Shown here one piece after another: positions 42,981 through 54,111 of a stretch of DNA of 64,000 nucleotides. The translations under genes and the position numbers were made by a program. This DNA is from Calonectria ilicicola. Its lineage: Eukaryota; Ascomycota; Sordariomycetes; Hypocreales; Nectriaceae. The notes beneath the pieces are model-generated. The model ran no database searches, was not told the origin of the DNA, and saw nothing but the letters and a program-made list of their open reading frames with translations. Each line of letters opens with the position of its first letter. Position 1 is the stretch's first letter. The stretch covers positions 372,001 through 436,000 of the forward strand of contig CP085835.1 of NCBI GenBank assembly GCA_020809705.1. Direction: 5' to 3'.

Positions 42981-43033
42981 GCCTCTCTTCTCTCCTCTCC
43001 TCTCCTCTCTTCCTCTGCCCCTCCCCTCCCGCG
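42981..43033 (+). promoter_or_regulatory. pyrimidine-rich tract immediately upstream of start codon
   Basis: About 50 bases made almost wholly of C and T directly before the ATG at 43037. CT-rich tracts near the transcription start are common in strongly expressed fungal genes. Confidence 0.5.
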
Positions 43034-43036
43034 ACG

Positions 43037-43759
43037 ATGCCGCCCTTCCCCACGATCCATCTGCTCTGCATCGACAACAGCTACAAACAAGCCTTTGAGG
43101 AGGCCAGCCGCGCGCACCGGCTGCCGGCCAGCGTCATTGTGCACATCCACACGTGCACACTGTCGCAGCTGCCGGCGTCGGTGCGCTTCGACACCATCGT
43201 CTCGCCCGCCAACTCGTACGGCCGCCTCGACGGCGCCTTCGACGATGCCATCTCGCGCGCCCTCTCCCCCCGCGACGACTACCTGGCCCTCACCCGCGCC
43301 GTCCAGCAGCGCCTCTACCAGCAGTGGCGCGGCTATGCGCCCCCCGGCTCCTGCACGCTGGTCCAGATCCCCGAGGACTTCCACGCCCGCTCCAAGAACA
43401 TCTGGGGCGCCCGCCGCGTCGCCCTGTGCCCGACCATGCGCATGCCCGACGACGTGCGCTGGGACCGCGAGATTGTCTACGAGTGCATCTGGAGCATGCT
43501 GTGCGCCATCGACAACCACAACTGCCTGGTCGAGATGGACCCGCGCCAGCACGTCGAGTACGTCGCCAACGTCCTCATGACCCCGCTGGCCACGGGCGTC
43601 GGCCGAGTCTCCGCCTCGCGCTGGGCCACCCAGGCCGTGCTGTCCATGAAGCACTTTGTCGAGGCCCAGGAGAACCCGCGGAAATGGAGCTCGCTCGAGT
43701 GGCAGGATTTCGGGAAGCATTGCGCCGAAGTCATGCGCACATGGAGGCATGGCTCCTGA
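43037..43759 (+). CDS. macro-domain-like protein
   Basis: Intronless, 240 residues. The segment RFDTIVSPANSYGRLDGAFD matches the nucleotide-binding loop of macro domains (the VxxxN/S..G.LDGG-like pattern), so ADP-ribose or a related nucleotide is the likely ligand. A second block, SKNIWGARRVALCPTMRMP, corresponds to the later strand and helix region. No signal peptide. The whole frame is very GC-rich with G or C in nearly every third codon position, unlike its neighbours, which also opens long spurious frames in the other phases. This could reflect strong expression or a separate compositional history. Enzymatic activity (ADP-ribose hydrolysis or phosphatase) cannot be judged. Confidence 0.8.
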   Translation: MPPFPTIHLLCIDNSYKQAFEEASRAHRLPASVIVHIHTCTLSQLPASVRFDTIVSPANSYGRLDGAFDDAISRALSPRDDYLALTRAVQQRLYQQWRGYAPPGSCTLVQIPEDFHARSKNIWGARRVALCPTMRMPDDVRWDREIVYECIWSMLCAIDNHNCLVEMDPRQHVEYVANVLMTPLATGVGRVSASRWATQAVLSMKHFVEAQENPRKWSSLEWQDFGKHCAEVMRTWRHGS

Positions 43760-44180
43760 TTGTTACGTGTGTGTGTACATGTATTATTACATTACACTCA
43801 AGTCTGGCTGGCTAGACGTGTAAAAAACGACCTGATGATGCCCTCATGTCCTCCTACTCTTGCACTTACTCTTACACTTACTACTACTACCACTACTACT
43901 ATTTACTCCTCCTCGTAGCTCTATATATGTAAATTTACAAAGCTGATAGATGATCACTAATGCACTCTTCCCCTCCCCTCACCTCGCCGCACCGGTAATA
44001 ATGCCTCGGAGCTTGATCCCGGCATCCCGGCACGGCACGATCTTTAGCGCCTTCGGTTGTGTCGGTGCCTTGTGATGACTAACTAGTTAATCCATTAATT
44101 TCCGTGATCCTCGAAGGATTCACCCCAAATCAGCATTCTCACTATTTCCCTCGATCGCCATTGCTTTGCCAGGTTGCCCA
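43760..44180. other. intergenic region with TAC microsatellite
   Basis: 0.4 kb between macro-domain-like and membrane protein genes on the same strand. Contains a TAC/CTA-rich repeat at about 43880-43901. No gene. Confidence 0.55.
43880..43901 (+). repeat. ACT/CTA trinucleotide repeat
   Basis: About seven CTA-type units with one CCA interruption. Confidence 0.75.
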
Positions 44181-45809
44181 ATGGCGGAACTTGTCAAGGA
44201 CAAGCCCAAAGATGCGGGTGGCCATCCGACAGGCTCGGAACCGATAACCGCCCAGTCACGTCGCAGATGGCGCCTCATGCGACGCGTAGTTGTCCTGGTC
44301 ATAAGCCTTTTTGGCCTGTTCATGTTCTGGAACGACCAATTCTGGGTCATGAGGCTCCGAGACTCTATTCTAAACAAGACATCTACTCTGCCTCTTTCAA
44401 CGGCCGAAAGGGCCAAGATGCAAGAGGTTGCAGATCTCTTGCTTGACATCTACACAACCCTCGCCGAGATGCGTTTCATTGACCCAAGTGGCATCGTCCG
44501 CGGCCCCCACGATGTCAATAACTTTAAATCGATGCCTGAAGCTGCCGGTCTAGACCCTTCAATTATCTACCTGTATTCCATTCTGCCATATATTGATGTA
44601 GAAAGAGCTGGCGAACGAGATTTCTTCCAAGGAGGTAGATTTGTCGATTTCAGAGACCCCGGCGATGTTGAAGAAGGCCGCGACCCATTATACGCAAGTC
44701 CAGAGGGAACAGACTTTGACGATGAATACGGTCCATATATGCGACCATGGGTGACTCCGTTGTCTGGTCTCGGAAATCATCAGAGTGTCATTATCTACGA
44801 TGCTCGCAAGCATCGCATCTGGATCATTGACCAAGAGGGCGGGGACAGTTCTGATCCCAAGTTTCGAGACCAGTCTGACCCCCCAAGACAAAGCCCCAAC
44901 CAGAATTCCTTTGAACACATAAACAGCCGTTCCGCCCCTGAAGTGCTGAAAGATATTAATCTTTGGTATCGGCAGCTGAAAGTGGTTCCTGGCGGGGGCG
45001 ATGGTACCTGGGCTGGATGGTATGATCAGGATATGGATCTGGCCTCGCTGTACCGACAAAACGGGTGGCCGGACAACTTTGACGGCGATGCTTTCGAGGT
45101 AGACCAAGTCCGACGCTATTGCGCAAACCGTGCAAAATATGATGCGGACGACCTTCCGAAGCAACTTGATTCGAATCAACGTCATATCCAAATTCTCAAG
45201 GAAAAGATGGCAAACACCAAAGTTCCTGAGCTCGTCTCAAAAGATTCGGATGTGTGGTGGGATGCAATATTCACTCTCTGGAAGGAAGACCGCCTTCTGA
45301 AGGAGCTCGTATCCAATGCTGAAGAGCTAGAAAAAGTAGTCGATCTATACTGCCCTGGCCAAGTTTGTCAAAGACCGGAAGATTTGCCTCTATGGGAGCT
45401 CGAATACGTCAAGAGAGAGGAAAAGTACAAACGACTGGCATTAATAGATGCAAAGCAAGAGGGGAAGGATGCCACAGATCCGTCGTTTCTCGGAATCCAG
45501 AAGGAAGCTGCTAAATATGCGAATGCTGTCCGAGCCTCCCAAGCTGCCGCAGATCGCTTACGGCCAGGTGCAACATGGGAGGCGCCGTTTTTTCGCTCAA
45601 AAGACGATGATAGAGCCATCCTCATTACCGAAAAAGAGGTTGAGAAGATAAAGAAGTTTCTCCTAGAGGTCCCACTCGGTGCAAAAAAGACTAGGCGTGC
45701 AGTTCAAGACCACTTGGTCCGGGCTGAACAGAGAGCTGAAGGCAAGAGGGCGCAGAAGGTTTGGAATATAGAGCGAAAGAAGAAACTAAGAGAGACGGAA
45801 ATGCAATAG
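44181..45809 (+). CDS. conserved fungal single-pass membrane protein, function unknown
   Basis: Intronless, 542 residues from the ATG at 44181; an in-frame ATG at 44166 would add five. A basic N-terminal tail (SRRRWRLMRR) precedes one hydrophobic helix, VVVLVISLFGLFMFW, at about residues 36-50, suggesting a type II membrane topology or signal anchor. After the helix come soluble segments with conserved-looking motifs (DPSIIYLYSILPYIDVE, GNHQSVIIYDARKHRIWIID) and a Lys/Glu-rich helical C terminus. The pattern of a display strand followed by WIID resembles fungal proteins of unknown function that I cannot name. No catalytic signature seen. Confidence 0.75.
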   Translation: MAELVKDKPKDAGGHPTGSEPITAQSRRRWRLMRRVVVLVISLFGLFMFWNDQFWVMRLRDSILNKTSTLPLSTAERAKMQEVADLLLDIYTTLAEMRFIDPSGIVRGPHDVNNFKSMPEAAGLDPSIIYLYSILPYIDVERAGERDFFQGGRFVDFRDPGDVEEGRDPLYASPEGTDFDDEYGPYMRPWVTPLSGLGNHQSVIIYDARKHRIWIIDQEGGDSSDPKFRDQSDPPRQSPNQNSFEHINSRSAPEVLKDINLWYRQLKVVPGGGDGTWAGWYDQDMDLASLYRQNGWPDNFDGDAFEVDQVRRYCANRAKYDADDLPKQLDSNQRHIQILKEKMANTKVPELVSKDSDVWWDAIFTLWKEDRLLKELVSNAEELEKVVDLYCPGQVCQRPEDLPLWELEYVKREEKYKRLALIDAKQEGKDATDPSFLGIQKEAAKYANAVRASQAAADRLRPGATWEAPFFRSKDDDRAILITEKEVEKIKKFLLEVPLGAKKTRRAVQDHLVRAEQRAEGKRAQKVWNIERKKKLRETEMQ

Positions 45810-45988
45810 AAACAAACAGGATAAGCAATGCTCATAGAAAAAGATTTAATTTATAATGATTCATCTACCGAGAAAAAATGTTCTCACCCCAGATCTAAAA
45901 GGCGTCTCGCTAACAATTATAAGTTATCCTAAATTCTTCTAGTACATCCATCTTAGCAAGAAGGAGTAGCATGCAACTATCCAACTAA

Positions 45989-47011
45989 CTAACACTCCAA
46001 GGTAGTGGCTGTACCCGAAAGAACCCAGTAAAATGAGCTACAATAGCTCTTGTAAGCATAAGCCGCCATGCTCGCTGCATTCGACAAGATTACATTAGCA
46101 TTTTGACAAACATAAAGGGTGTCCAGTCCATCAGCCGAGCAAGTCACGGCCCCGCTGTCCGACACGGTACATGAGAGAGCATAGTCTGTGGAAAGCAGCG
46201 CAGACGCGGGGGCTGCCCTAATCGGCGGTAAATTCGCGGCGCTGTCTGTTCCGGAAACAAATAGCACCCAGCTGGAGTAGGTGGCTGAAGCTGGGTGGAT
46301 ATTTCCATCTTTTAGATAGAACAGGGGAGCGTTGGCCGTGCCAGCAACGACACTGAGCGTGCCGCGGCTTGTTGTAGGGCTCGTCATGTATCTCGAATTG
46401 AATACTGAACCGCCACCTTGGTACTTGAAATAATAGGCTGTACATGTGGATGCCGCAGAGGCCGTTGTGGTTGTGGGATCGGAGGTGGTCAACGTCACGA
46501 GCGTGGTAGGGGCATCTGTTGTGGGAGAGATAACATCAATGATTGTGGTATCGCTCGCGGTGCTCTCGCTGGCAGCTGTCGTTTCAACCGGGGTTGGGAT
46601 GACAATAGGAATTGTGGTTTCGGCCGTGGGTGAGGTGGAACTTTGATCCTCTGAGAGCGTGGTCGAGGATGTGGAGCTTTCGCTCGCAGAAATCGTCCCT
46701 TGAGTCTCCACGACTACAGTTTGGATAGCTGATGTGGTGGTGGTCTCACTGATAACGGAATAGCCTGGAATCTCAGACGTAGTGGCTTCGTCTGTCGAGA
46801 CGGTGCTATCACTGACAGACGACAGTGTACTTTCTTCGATAGTCGTCGATGTCTCACTGCTTTCAGTGGTGGAAGCGATAGTCTCGCTAGCTCCGGGTGT
46901 CTCGGTGTAGCTCGAAGCCTCCAAACTCGAACTCCGGGAGCTCAAATTGCATCGCGATGCGAGTGTGGGGCCAGAAAGGCCCAGAAAAACGAGTGTGTAG
47001 ACGAACCGCAT
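45989..47011 (-). CDS. secreted Ser/Thr-rich (mucin-like) protein
   Basis: Intronless, 340 residues from the ATG at 47011, which begins the signal peptide (MRFVYTLVFLGLSGPTLAS); an upstream ATG at 47068 would bury it. Residues about 25-200 are almost entirely Ser, Thr, Glu, Val and Ile with runs such as TSSTTLSEDQSSTSPT, the profile of a heavily O-glycosylated stalk. The C-terminal 140 residues form a Cys-containing globular module (CTAYYFKYQGGGSVFN, CTVSDSGAVTC, YVCQNANVILSNA) with about six cysteines. No GPI-type hydrophobic tail: the protein ends TATTLEC. Probably a wall or secreted surface protein; function unknown. Confidence 0.8.
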   Translation of the reverse strand: MRFVYTLVFLGLSGPTLASRCNLSSRSSSLEASSYTETPGASETIASTTESSETSTTIEESTLSSVSDSTVSTDEATTSEIPGYSVISETTTTSAIQTVVVETQGTISASESSTSSTTLSEDQSSTSPTAETTIPIVIPTPVETTAASESTASDTTIIDVISPTTDAPTTLVTLTTSDPTTTTASAASTCTAYYFKYQGGGSVFNSRYMTSPTTSRGTLSVVAGTANAPLFYLKDGNIHPASATYSSWVLFVSGTDSAANLPPIRAAPASALLSTDYALSCTVSDSGAVTCSADGLDTLYVCQNANVILSNAASMAAYAYKSYCSSFYWVLSGTATTLEC

Positions 47012-47205
47012 TTTTGGCTCCCAAGTAACGAATGTAAATGAATTGAAAGTGAGGGAATGAACAAACAATCAGTCCAAGAATTCCAGAAAAGAAAAATTGC
47101 AAGAGGCCATCCGACTTTTGTTTCATCAAAGCTCGTTTTGTTTATGTCAGTGAGGGCCCACACTCGTCCGAGACTATTGTCAATAGTCTTGGCGCTAGCC
47201 ATCGG

Positions 47206-50150
47206 TTACAGCGTAATCCCATGCAAGGGGCGTAACCGAGGCTGATCTTGTCCGTCGACTTGCCTGACCAAATCCTTACATATCAAATCATTCATGCTGG
47301 GACCGTCCTTATGTATCCCATATGCATAGGAATGTATATCTCTGAGCATGGTCTTGTAATATTCCGATTCGGGATTTCGCCATAGTCCAATCACAGCGCT
47401 GCTCAATTGATTGGATTCTTCTGTAGATATCATGGCGTTGGCGTAGCTATCCTCAAATGCACCGACAACGCATGGTTTTGCCGTAATCTCAACAACCCTT
47501 ATTCTATCACGTATCATTTTGATGTGATTAGAGCCGCAACATTCGTCTTCAGCATCTGTCGACTTCGAAAGGGCTTCGTTAAGTTTGTCTACCAAAGGCT
47601 CAAGGAGCATCAGAGCCGGGATGAGAAAGCTACAGTTACCCCATCTGAGATTTTTGTCACTTTTCTTGCCGCTGAAGAGGTACTGCCAGTTGAGACCGCT
47701 AACTGCGCTTTGAAGCGACACAATTTCAACGTTCCCCGACTCAGAGAATAAGAGATTAATATTTACCAAATCTGAAAGGCTAGCGTTGTTCTCCAAAAAT
47801 AGGTGTAAAATATGGCATAACCTCCGAATATTGGCATTTGTGACAGAGTCCAAGCCTTTTGCATAGATTGCTGCTACAAATGCACAGAAGGAACTTGCGA
47901 ATTCGAGAAAATGATGGTCAAAACGTAGAGCATAGCCCTGATAGTTGGGATCTGCGCCTTGGAGGAGTAACTGTTCCATTAATTTGACATCATTTAGAGA
48001 AGCTTCAAAATTATTTGCAACTCGTACTGAGATCGCAAGAAGAATTCTAGAACGAAGTTCGTCGCTAATTTCGCGTTTGGTTAACGCAACTCTAGCGTAT
48101 TTGGACAGTTTAAACTCAGCGGCGTAGACAAGAAAATCATCCTTATCAAAAGGTTTGGATCTGTAGGTATTTGCGTTGCCGGGAATTAAGTGTCCAGAAG
48201 AAGCCAACAAGTCCAAATACGAGGCGCTTTCGGTCAATTGTGCATCCCATACAAAAGGTTCACGGGAATCCGCGAACTCCCAAATCTTTGACAGTTCCCG
48301 AGCCATGTCCTCTACAACTATGTCGGGATTTAATCCCAATCCCAGAAGCAAATTCCCTGCTGATAAGGATGCTTGAAAAAGGTTGATAGATAAGGACTGC
48401 TCAGACATTGTACAATTGCTGAGGATAGCGGCTCCTTCCGTTGTGCCGGTCAGAAATTCAAACGCAGATCTATGGATGAATCTGATGTTCTTAAATGCAT
48501 TGTAGGCCATGCTAAGTACGGGGTTTGATGATTTCTCGTAGTCGACAAATTTACCTCTTATAGAGACGACTACTTCCAAGAGGCCGGCACATCGCGTGAG
48601 AACGAGGCGTTTGGTTTCTTTGCAACTTTGGTCGAGCTCCTCCACACATAGGTCGCTGAATCCGAACTTAGATTCCAAATTTGTTGTTGCGATGGCCATT
48701 TCGAGCACAGTCATGCTCGCGTCTGAGAAGAAGAAAGGGGTGGGTTCAAGAAAAGAGTGATAGCTCCTCCAAGGTTCCTGTAGGCGTGCCAGAACAAACT
48801 TCAGATATCTTGCAGCACTTTGGCGATAGACATCATGGGATTCATTCAGTCTTGTCCACATATCCATATACAAACAGCTTAGGCTGAGTGGAAGTCTCTC
48901 CAGCCTCTGCAAAGCGTCTTCCAAACAATCACCATTGTCCAAACCATTGTTGAGGCTTTTGATGGCAAGGCATAGCCAAAGAAATACACCCTCAGCCTTG
49001 TGTACAATACTATCAATAATATTATCATGTGCTATCTTTTGCCCGAGTTCTAAACAGTTCAACGGAAGCCTTAATATTCCATCGGCATATTTCCACAAGT
49101 CTTTGAAAGTTAAATGATGGACTTGAAGGCGTGGGCAAACTCCAAGCCACTTCAATATCCGTGGTTCTGGGCGGCTGGATAGGCAAACCTTGGCCGAGGG
49201 TGATTGCTTAATCAAATTAATAATCTTAAAGTGCTCAAAGATGTCTTCGTCTACATCTATCTCATCAAGCCCATCGATAAAAAGGCAGAACGGGGTCTCG
49301 AATTTACACACAACCTTAGCGAGAACTTGTGTGAGTTCATTCGGGCTCCAATCGTTGCAAGATTCCTTCCGGATCATTTTGTCAAACGGATATGTGATAG
49401 ATTCGAGTTGTGAACCGTTAACTTCAAAAAGCTGGTACAACAAGGAGCATAGGAAACCTTTAATATTTCTCTGCTCCAAGATTCCAGGACGCCAAAAGAA
49501 ATGTGAGAGAAGGACGGTTTCACCCTTCCATAAATCAAGACCGAGTTTTGTCTTGGAGCTACTTATCAAATACTTAACGAGAGTTGATTTACCGGAGCCT
49601 GGCTTTCCGGTAATCCAATACATTTGGCTGTTTGATCGAAGCCATTCGCTAAAGTTATCCCATTGCCTCTCCTGAGTTTGAGGGCTGGAGCAAATGATAT
49701 CTGGTTCCAAGGTCGACTGATAGTTATCTTGTGTGTCTTTAGACGGTTCGTCCTCAAAGATCCATTTGAATGTTTCCGGAAATGATTCAGAAATCATCTG
49801 ACGTCTTTCATTCATTGCAGGAAATTTGAAGCTTTTCAAAAGCCGCTCGCGATTATCTCGCTGTTGCTTCTCCAGATTGAAATGATGCAGGTCATTTTTA
49901 AGGGCTGCCTTGGTGAGAGCATCAGGGTCTTTTCCTAGTCCTATCCTCTAATAGTTAGTAGTTTATACCGAACTGCCTAAGAACGCTTACCGATTCTTAT
50001 ATTTCCATTGACAGTAAACGGGCCTGAGCCAGCATGTTGGATACCGGTCCCCTCGAATCGAACATCATTGACGATCGGACGTTGAGTCTTGGCTGTTGAG
50101 GTCTCGCCGGCCTGAAGAGCTGAGTTGCCGCTTAGTTCATCACCATCCAT
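47206..50150 (-). CDS. NLR3: NACHT-type P-loop NTPase of a second fungal subfamily
   Basis: Two exons, 49991-50150 and 47206-49940 (50-nt intron, GTAAGC donor, acceptor ATAG), give 964 residues. The intron falls within the N-terminal Gly/Asn-rich segment FEGTGIQHAGSGPFTVNGN, which resembles the sigma-like amyloid or signalling motifs of fungal NLRs. Walker A is ITGKPGSGKST (165-173 for GKPGSGKST); Walker B is LFIDGLDE (273-280), followed by the sensor-like VCLSSRPEP. This subfamily (SSRPEPRI, EGVFLWLCLAIKSL, FIHRSAFEFL) is common in ascomycetes. No WD40, ankyrin or TPR repeats are recognised; the C-terminal 450 residues are helical. Without the splice the start would be missed, as no ATG precedes the P-loop closely. 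Function inferred only by family. Confidence 0.82.
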
Positions 50151-52377
50151 GCTGAGCAGTAAACTTCAAATCCCAATCAAGACAATGAAACGGTCGAAAA
50201 GTATCGCAAGTTGGAATTCGAACAGCGTCAGGATGTGTCAATCCTTCCAACCAGAACTTCAAACCCCAAATTCTCATTGATGAGTCAAGCAGTATGGCCT
50301 TGTCGCCCGAACAGCTAAAAAGAAAATCCCGCAGCGCCTAGAGTCACCAGGCATAAACGCAGCATGGCGTATTTAACACTATGTCATTGGGCCTGTCGAC
50401 CGACATGGCGTCAAGAAAGCGGGGCACCAAACATACTGTCACTTCCCCAGCCTCACTGTGATTCGGCCTGTAGAAAAGGCTGTAACTGTGTGGCGTTTAC
50501 GCTATGTCGGTGCTCTGCTCATGTTGAACCAGATTCTCTGACATCATTTAATTTGATGCATAAAAATAAAAATACCGTTAGTTATTCCAAGTTAAATGGG
50601 AGAGTAAGCCCGGCCTTATAGTTACCAGGGGACACTTTTTGATACAATAAGGTTTCAGCGATCAGGTGTACTATTTTAGTCCCCTTTTTTCATTTCAGTC
50701 CAAGATCAGGGTTTTCATAAAAATTACGAGTATTAAGGACGGTTGTCATCATGATTGTGAGATGGGTGGGATTCTTTTATTCCCTCATCTGGCTGCGATT
50801 ACCTCAACGTTCCGTTAGCATGAAGGCGACAATATAATGAAGTTAACAGTTTACCATCGCGTAGTGGATGCTAATTTATACTTTATTTAACGCGTTTTTT
50901 TAATTAATTGAAGTATATGTCTGAGGTAATGCCTACTATGATGGCTCACCTAGTAATCAGTTCGCATCTACGGCGCCACTTACAACAGCTAAAACGGGCG
51001 AAAAGTGGCTTCTTCTATGTCGATCAGAATGATACAGAGCCTGAGGAGAAACTCTACATGTTATTAGCCTATTTCGCCAGCAGTACCCGTAATTAAAACG
51101 GTTCTGCTGAACGGCGTTTCGACAACACCACTTGCTAGGTTGTAGGATTGAACCATTGTGCGCTCGGGGCAGGCAGCGTCCCAAGACTACCCCAAAAATG
51201 GAGCGACCGGTGAGACACAGACAGCTGATTCTTGCATTATTTGTAGCTCCAGAACCCTGTTTTGACCAGGACGAGGGTGCCTCACTTTTTTATATCCGAC
51301 CAGAAACTGGGGAATCAGCTCAGTGTGGAGTGCTGATTGTGGAGTACGGTGAGAGATTGCGGAAAAGATGAGCATTGACATCCGTTTACAATTCGTCACG
51401 CCTGTGCCGTTATAACCGTCCATGGTGAAACGGTCAATCCTGACCCCAGATCAAAAAAAGACCCTGCATCGAGAAAAAGATTTATCCGTTATCATAAATG
51501 AGTTAAGATATTATCCACTGAAGGATCGCGACTCTTGCCCTTCATTGGCCCCCGCACTTTTTTCTCCCCGCAAACACAACCCCGAGATGAGATGATACAG
51601 CGCAGGCGGGGAAGCATCTCCAAATATCTATCTGGGGATTCGAGTGCCTAAAATATGGGGGAACTGTAGTATATTTTGTAGTATATTTTGTAGCATATTT
51701 CATAGTATATTAAGCGGTCCCGATCCACAGAATTGAACGACATGTCGTCGTTGCTACTAAAGCCCATTGTCTATATCATATTATCTGGTTGCATTTCGAT
51801 TTTGCTTTGCGGGCACCATGCCCAACTACGAATGTTTCCCATCCGCCGCGGCTCCGAGGGTGGTATCAACCCTTGGGGTCAAAGTTAATAACCCGCAAAA
51901 CACCTCCATTAGGAGATCTAAATCCGGGTGGTACGACACAATCTGCAAACATGTCATATTTCACTCAGAAGAATATGATTGTAGGGCCTCAGACGGCCAA
52001 GCTACCAATTGCAACAAGGCAGTTTATTCCCGCAGGAGCCAACTTGACGTAGTGGCCAACCCCGGACCCCGGCTGATACTGGCGAAAATTACATCTAGAA
52101 GAAAAGAATTTATCCTTCCCCAAAAATAAGCAGCTAAAAGATTTATCCTACAGAGCTTTGACTCTAAGTAATTGGATTGTATGGGGAACCCTGATTTATG
52201 CTTCTCCACAATGTTACTCCCCGCATCGGTTACCCCGTATTGACGTGCGCATTCGTAAGCGTTGGTAAGAATATAAAATGCTCATTAAACTGAGGGCATG
52301 CCTATTCCTTTCCCCAAGACGACACGCCCAGATTCGTGCTTCTATCGCCGGTGTTTGCATTATACCGATCGATCACC
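50151..52377. other. long intergenic region, NLR3 to sugar transporter
   Basis: 2.2 kb. Both genes point away from it, so it holds two promoters. A 12-bp tandem repeat lies at 51665-51712. Reading frames of 60-120 codons here have no family motifs. A CTGGGG element near 51306 and another near 51631 match the SYGGRG site of CreA-type carbon repressors, which is weak evidence. Confidence 0.5.
51665..51712 (+). repeat. 12-bp tandem repeat, four copies
   Basis: Unit TGTAGTATATTT; copies 1 and 2 are identical, copy 3 has one change and copy 4 is more diverged. AT-rich, about 0.67 kb before the transporter start. Confidence 0.85.
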
Positions 52378-54111
52378 ATGGGTAATCCACTCCGAGTGAA
52401 CGAGGAGCTAGCCTCCAATACGCCATCGGAAATCTATGGCTATCGACCATACCTTTTGGCCTTCTCGGCTGCTTGGGTAAGTGGTTTCATCCCTACAAGT
52501 GATCGTGAATGAAACTAATAAGCTTTCAAGGCTTCTGCCATGTATGGCTACGACTCTGCCTTCATCGGAGGAACACTCGAACTCGAATCATTCCAACGAG
52601 CCTTTGGGCTAGATACCGCCTCCGAAAACGCCCTTTCTTCTCTCGAGTCTAATATTGTATCAACATTCCAAGGTGGTGCCTTCTTTGGCTGCATCATTGG
52701 CTTTTTCTCGTCGGAAAGATTTGGCCGCAAACCAGTCATTCTCGGATCTGCGCTTGTGTTCATTGTTGGAGTTGTCCTGCAGATGCTTGGCAAGATTGGT
52801 TTACTTTGTGAGTTTCTCTGCATGCTTCCAATGGTCTAATACCAGACACAAAGCCAAACTAACACATCATTTACAGATGGCGGCCGTGTTCTGACGGGTC
52901 TTGCGATCGGCGCTTCGTCCACTATTATTCCCATCTACATTGCAGAATGCAGTCCTTCGCTTATCCGAGGAAGGCTAGTCGGAATCTTCGAAATCATGCT
53001 ACAAACCGCCCTCGTCTTTGGATTCTGGGTCAACCACGGAGTGGCCAAGAACATCTCATCCGAGGGCAATAAGCAATGGCAAATCCCTGTTGCCGTCCAG
53101 TTTATTCCAGCTGGAATTCTTCTGATGACAGTTCCATTCTTCTGTCCAGAATCTCCACGTTGGTTGGTGTCGAATAACAAGGTTGAAAAGGCACGCGCTG
53201 CGCTTTCTTGGGTCCGCAATCTCCCAAGCGACCACGAATACCTCACCAACGAAATCTCTGAGATTCAATCCAGCATTACACACGAGATCCAAATGAGAGA
53301 TGGAAAGAGGTCAACACTGCAAATTTTCAAGGAGCTTGGTGCACCAGGTATCAGATGGCGCGTTGCAGTTGGCGCACTGCTGATGCTTTTGCAAAATCTT
53401 ACGGGCATCAACGCCATCAACTATTACAGCCCAACTATTCTGAAATCGATTGGATTCACCGGTACGACTGTGAGTCTGTTGGCTACTGGTGTTTATGGCT
53501 TGGTAAAAATGTTCACTACCGTCATCTTCATGGTCTTCATCGTTGATCGGTTTGGTCGACGTCGCCCACTTCTTATCGGAGCGCTTGGCGCCATGGTCGC
53601 CATGTACTACTTGGCTGGTTATTCTGCCCTCTCCCACTCTTTCGAGGGCTCTGCACCATCCGATGGTGGAAGCCGTACAGCACTGGCCATGATTTATCTG
53701 TACGCGATATTCTACGCCTTTAGTTGGAATGGTATCCCATGGATCTTTGCATCAGAGGTATTGCCTAACCAGGTCCGCACCCTGGGCATGATGTGTGCCG
53801 TTTGCACGCAGTGGCTGGCGCAGTTTATTGTTGTCTACAGTCTCCCTTACATGATGAAGAGCATTACCTATGGTGCTTTCATATTTTTCGGATCTTGCAC
53901 GGTCGTTGCATTCATTTTTGCTTTCCTTTTTGTCCCCGAAACCAAGGGAGTGTCGTTGGAGGATATGGATATTCTATTTGGCGCGGATGCACCAATCCTT
54001 GCTCGATCCGCGCGTAAGAGATATCTTGAGTTGACACAAGCAGGTATTCATGCTTCTACGCTACACACCGAAGATAAGGAGAAGGCAATGATAGAGCATG
54101 TAGAAGAATAG
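52378..54111 (+). CDS. MFS sugar (or quinate-like) transporter
   Basis: Three exons, 52378-52476, 52531-52807 and 52877-54111, give 536 residues. The second junction joins GLL to YGGRVLTGLAIGASS, completing the fourth-helix region. Sugar-porter family signatures are complete: GYDSAFIGGTL after helix 1, RFGRKP between helices 2 and 3, PESPRWL before the central loop, RFGRRRPL in the second half, and PETKGVSLEDMD after helix 12. Twelve membrane helices are expected. GYDSAFIGG instead of the GYD.GV.GG of glucose porters is seen in quinate and related transporters, but the solute cannot be fixed. No linked quinate or sugar catabolic genes lie in the window. Confidence 0.92.

Larger units (their letters stand above)
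42162..43036. other. divergent promoter region with microsatellite and pyrimidine tract
   Basis: About 0.9 kb between the Pin1-type and macro-domain-like genes. T-runs at about 42479-42497, a CTGA microsatellite at 42954-42977 and a long CT tract directly before the ATG at 43037. No further gene. Confidence 0.6.

Noticed and set aside
43095..43815. Long Arg/Pro/Ala-rich frames overlapping the macro-domain-like gene, and a 418-codon frame on the other strand
   Set aside because: They are shadows of the GC-rich third positions in the real frame and have low-complexity composition.
50364..52129. Several 60-120-codon frames in the gene-free region before the transporter
   Set aside because: No motifs, signal peptides or splice links; frames overlap on both strands as expected by chance.
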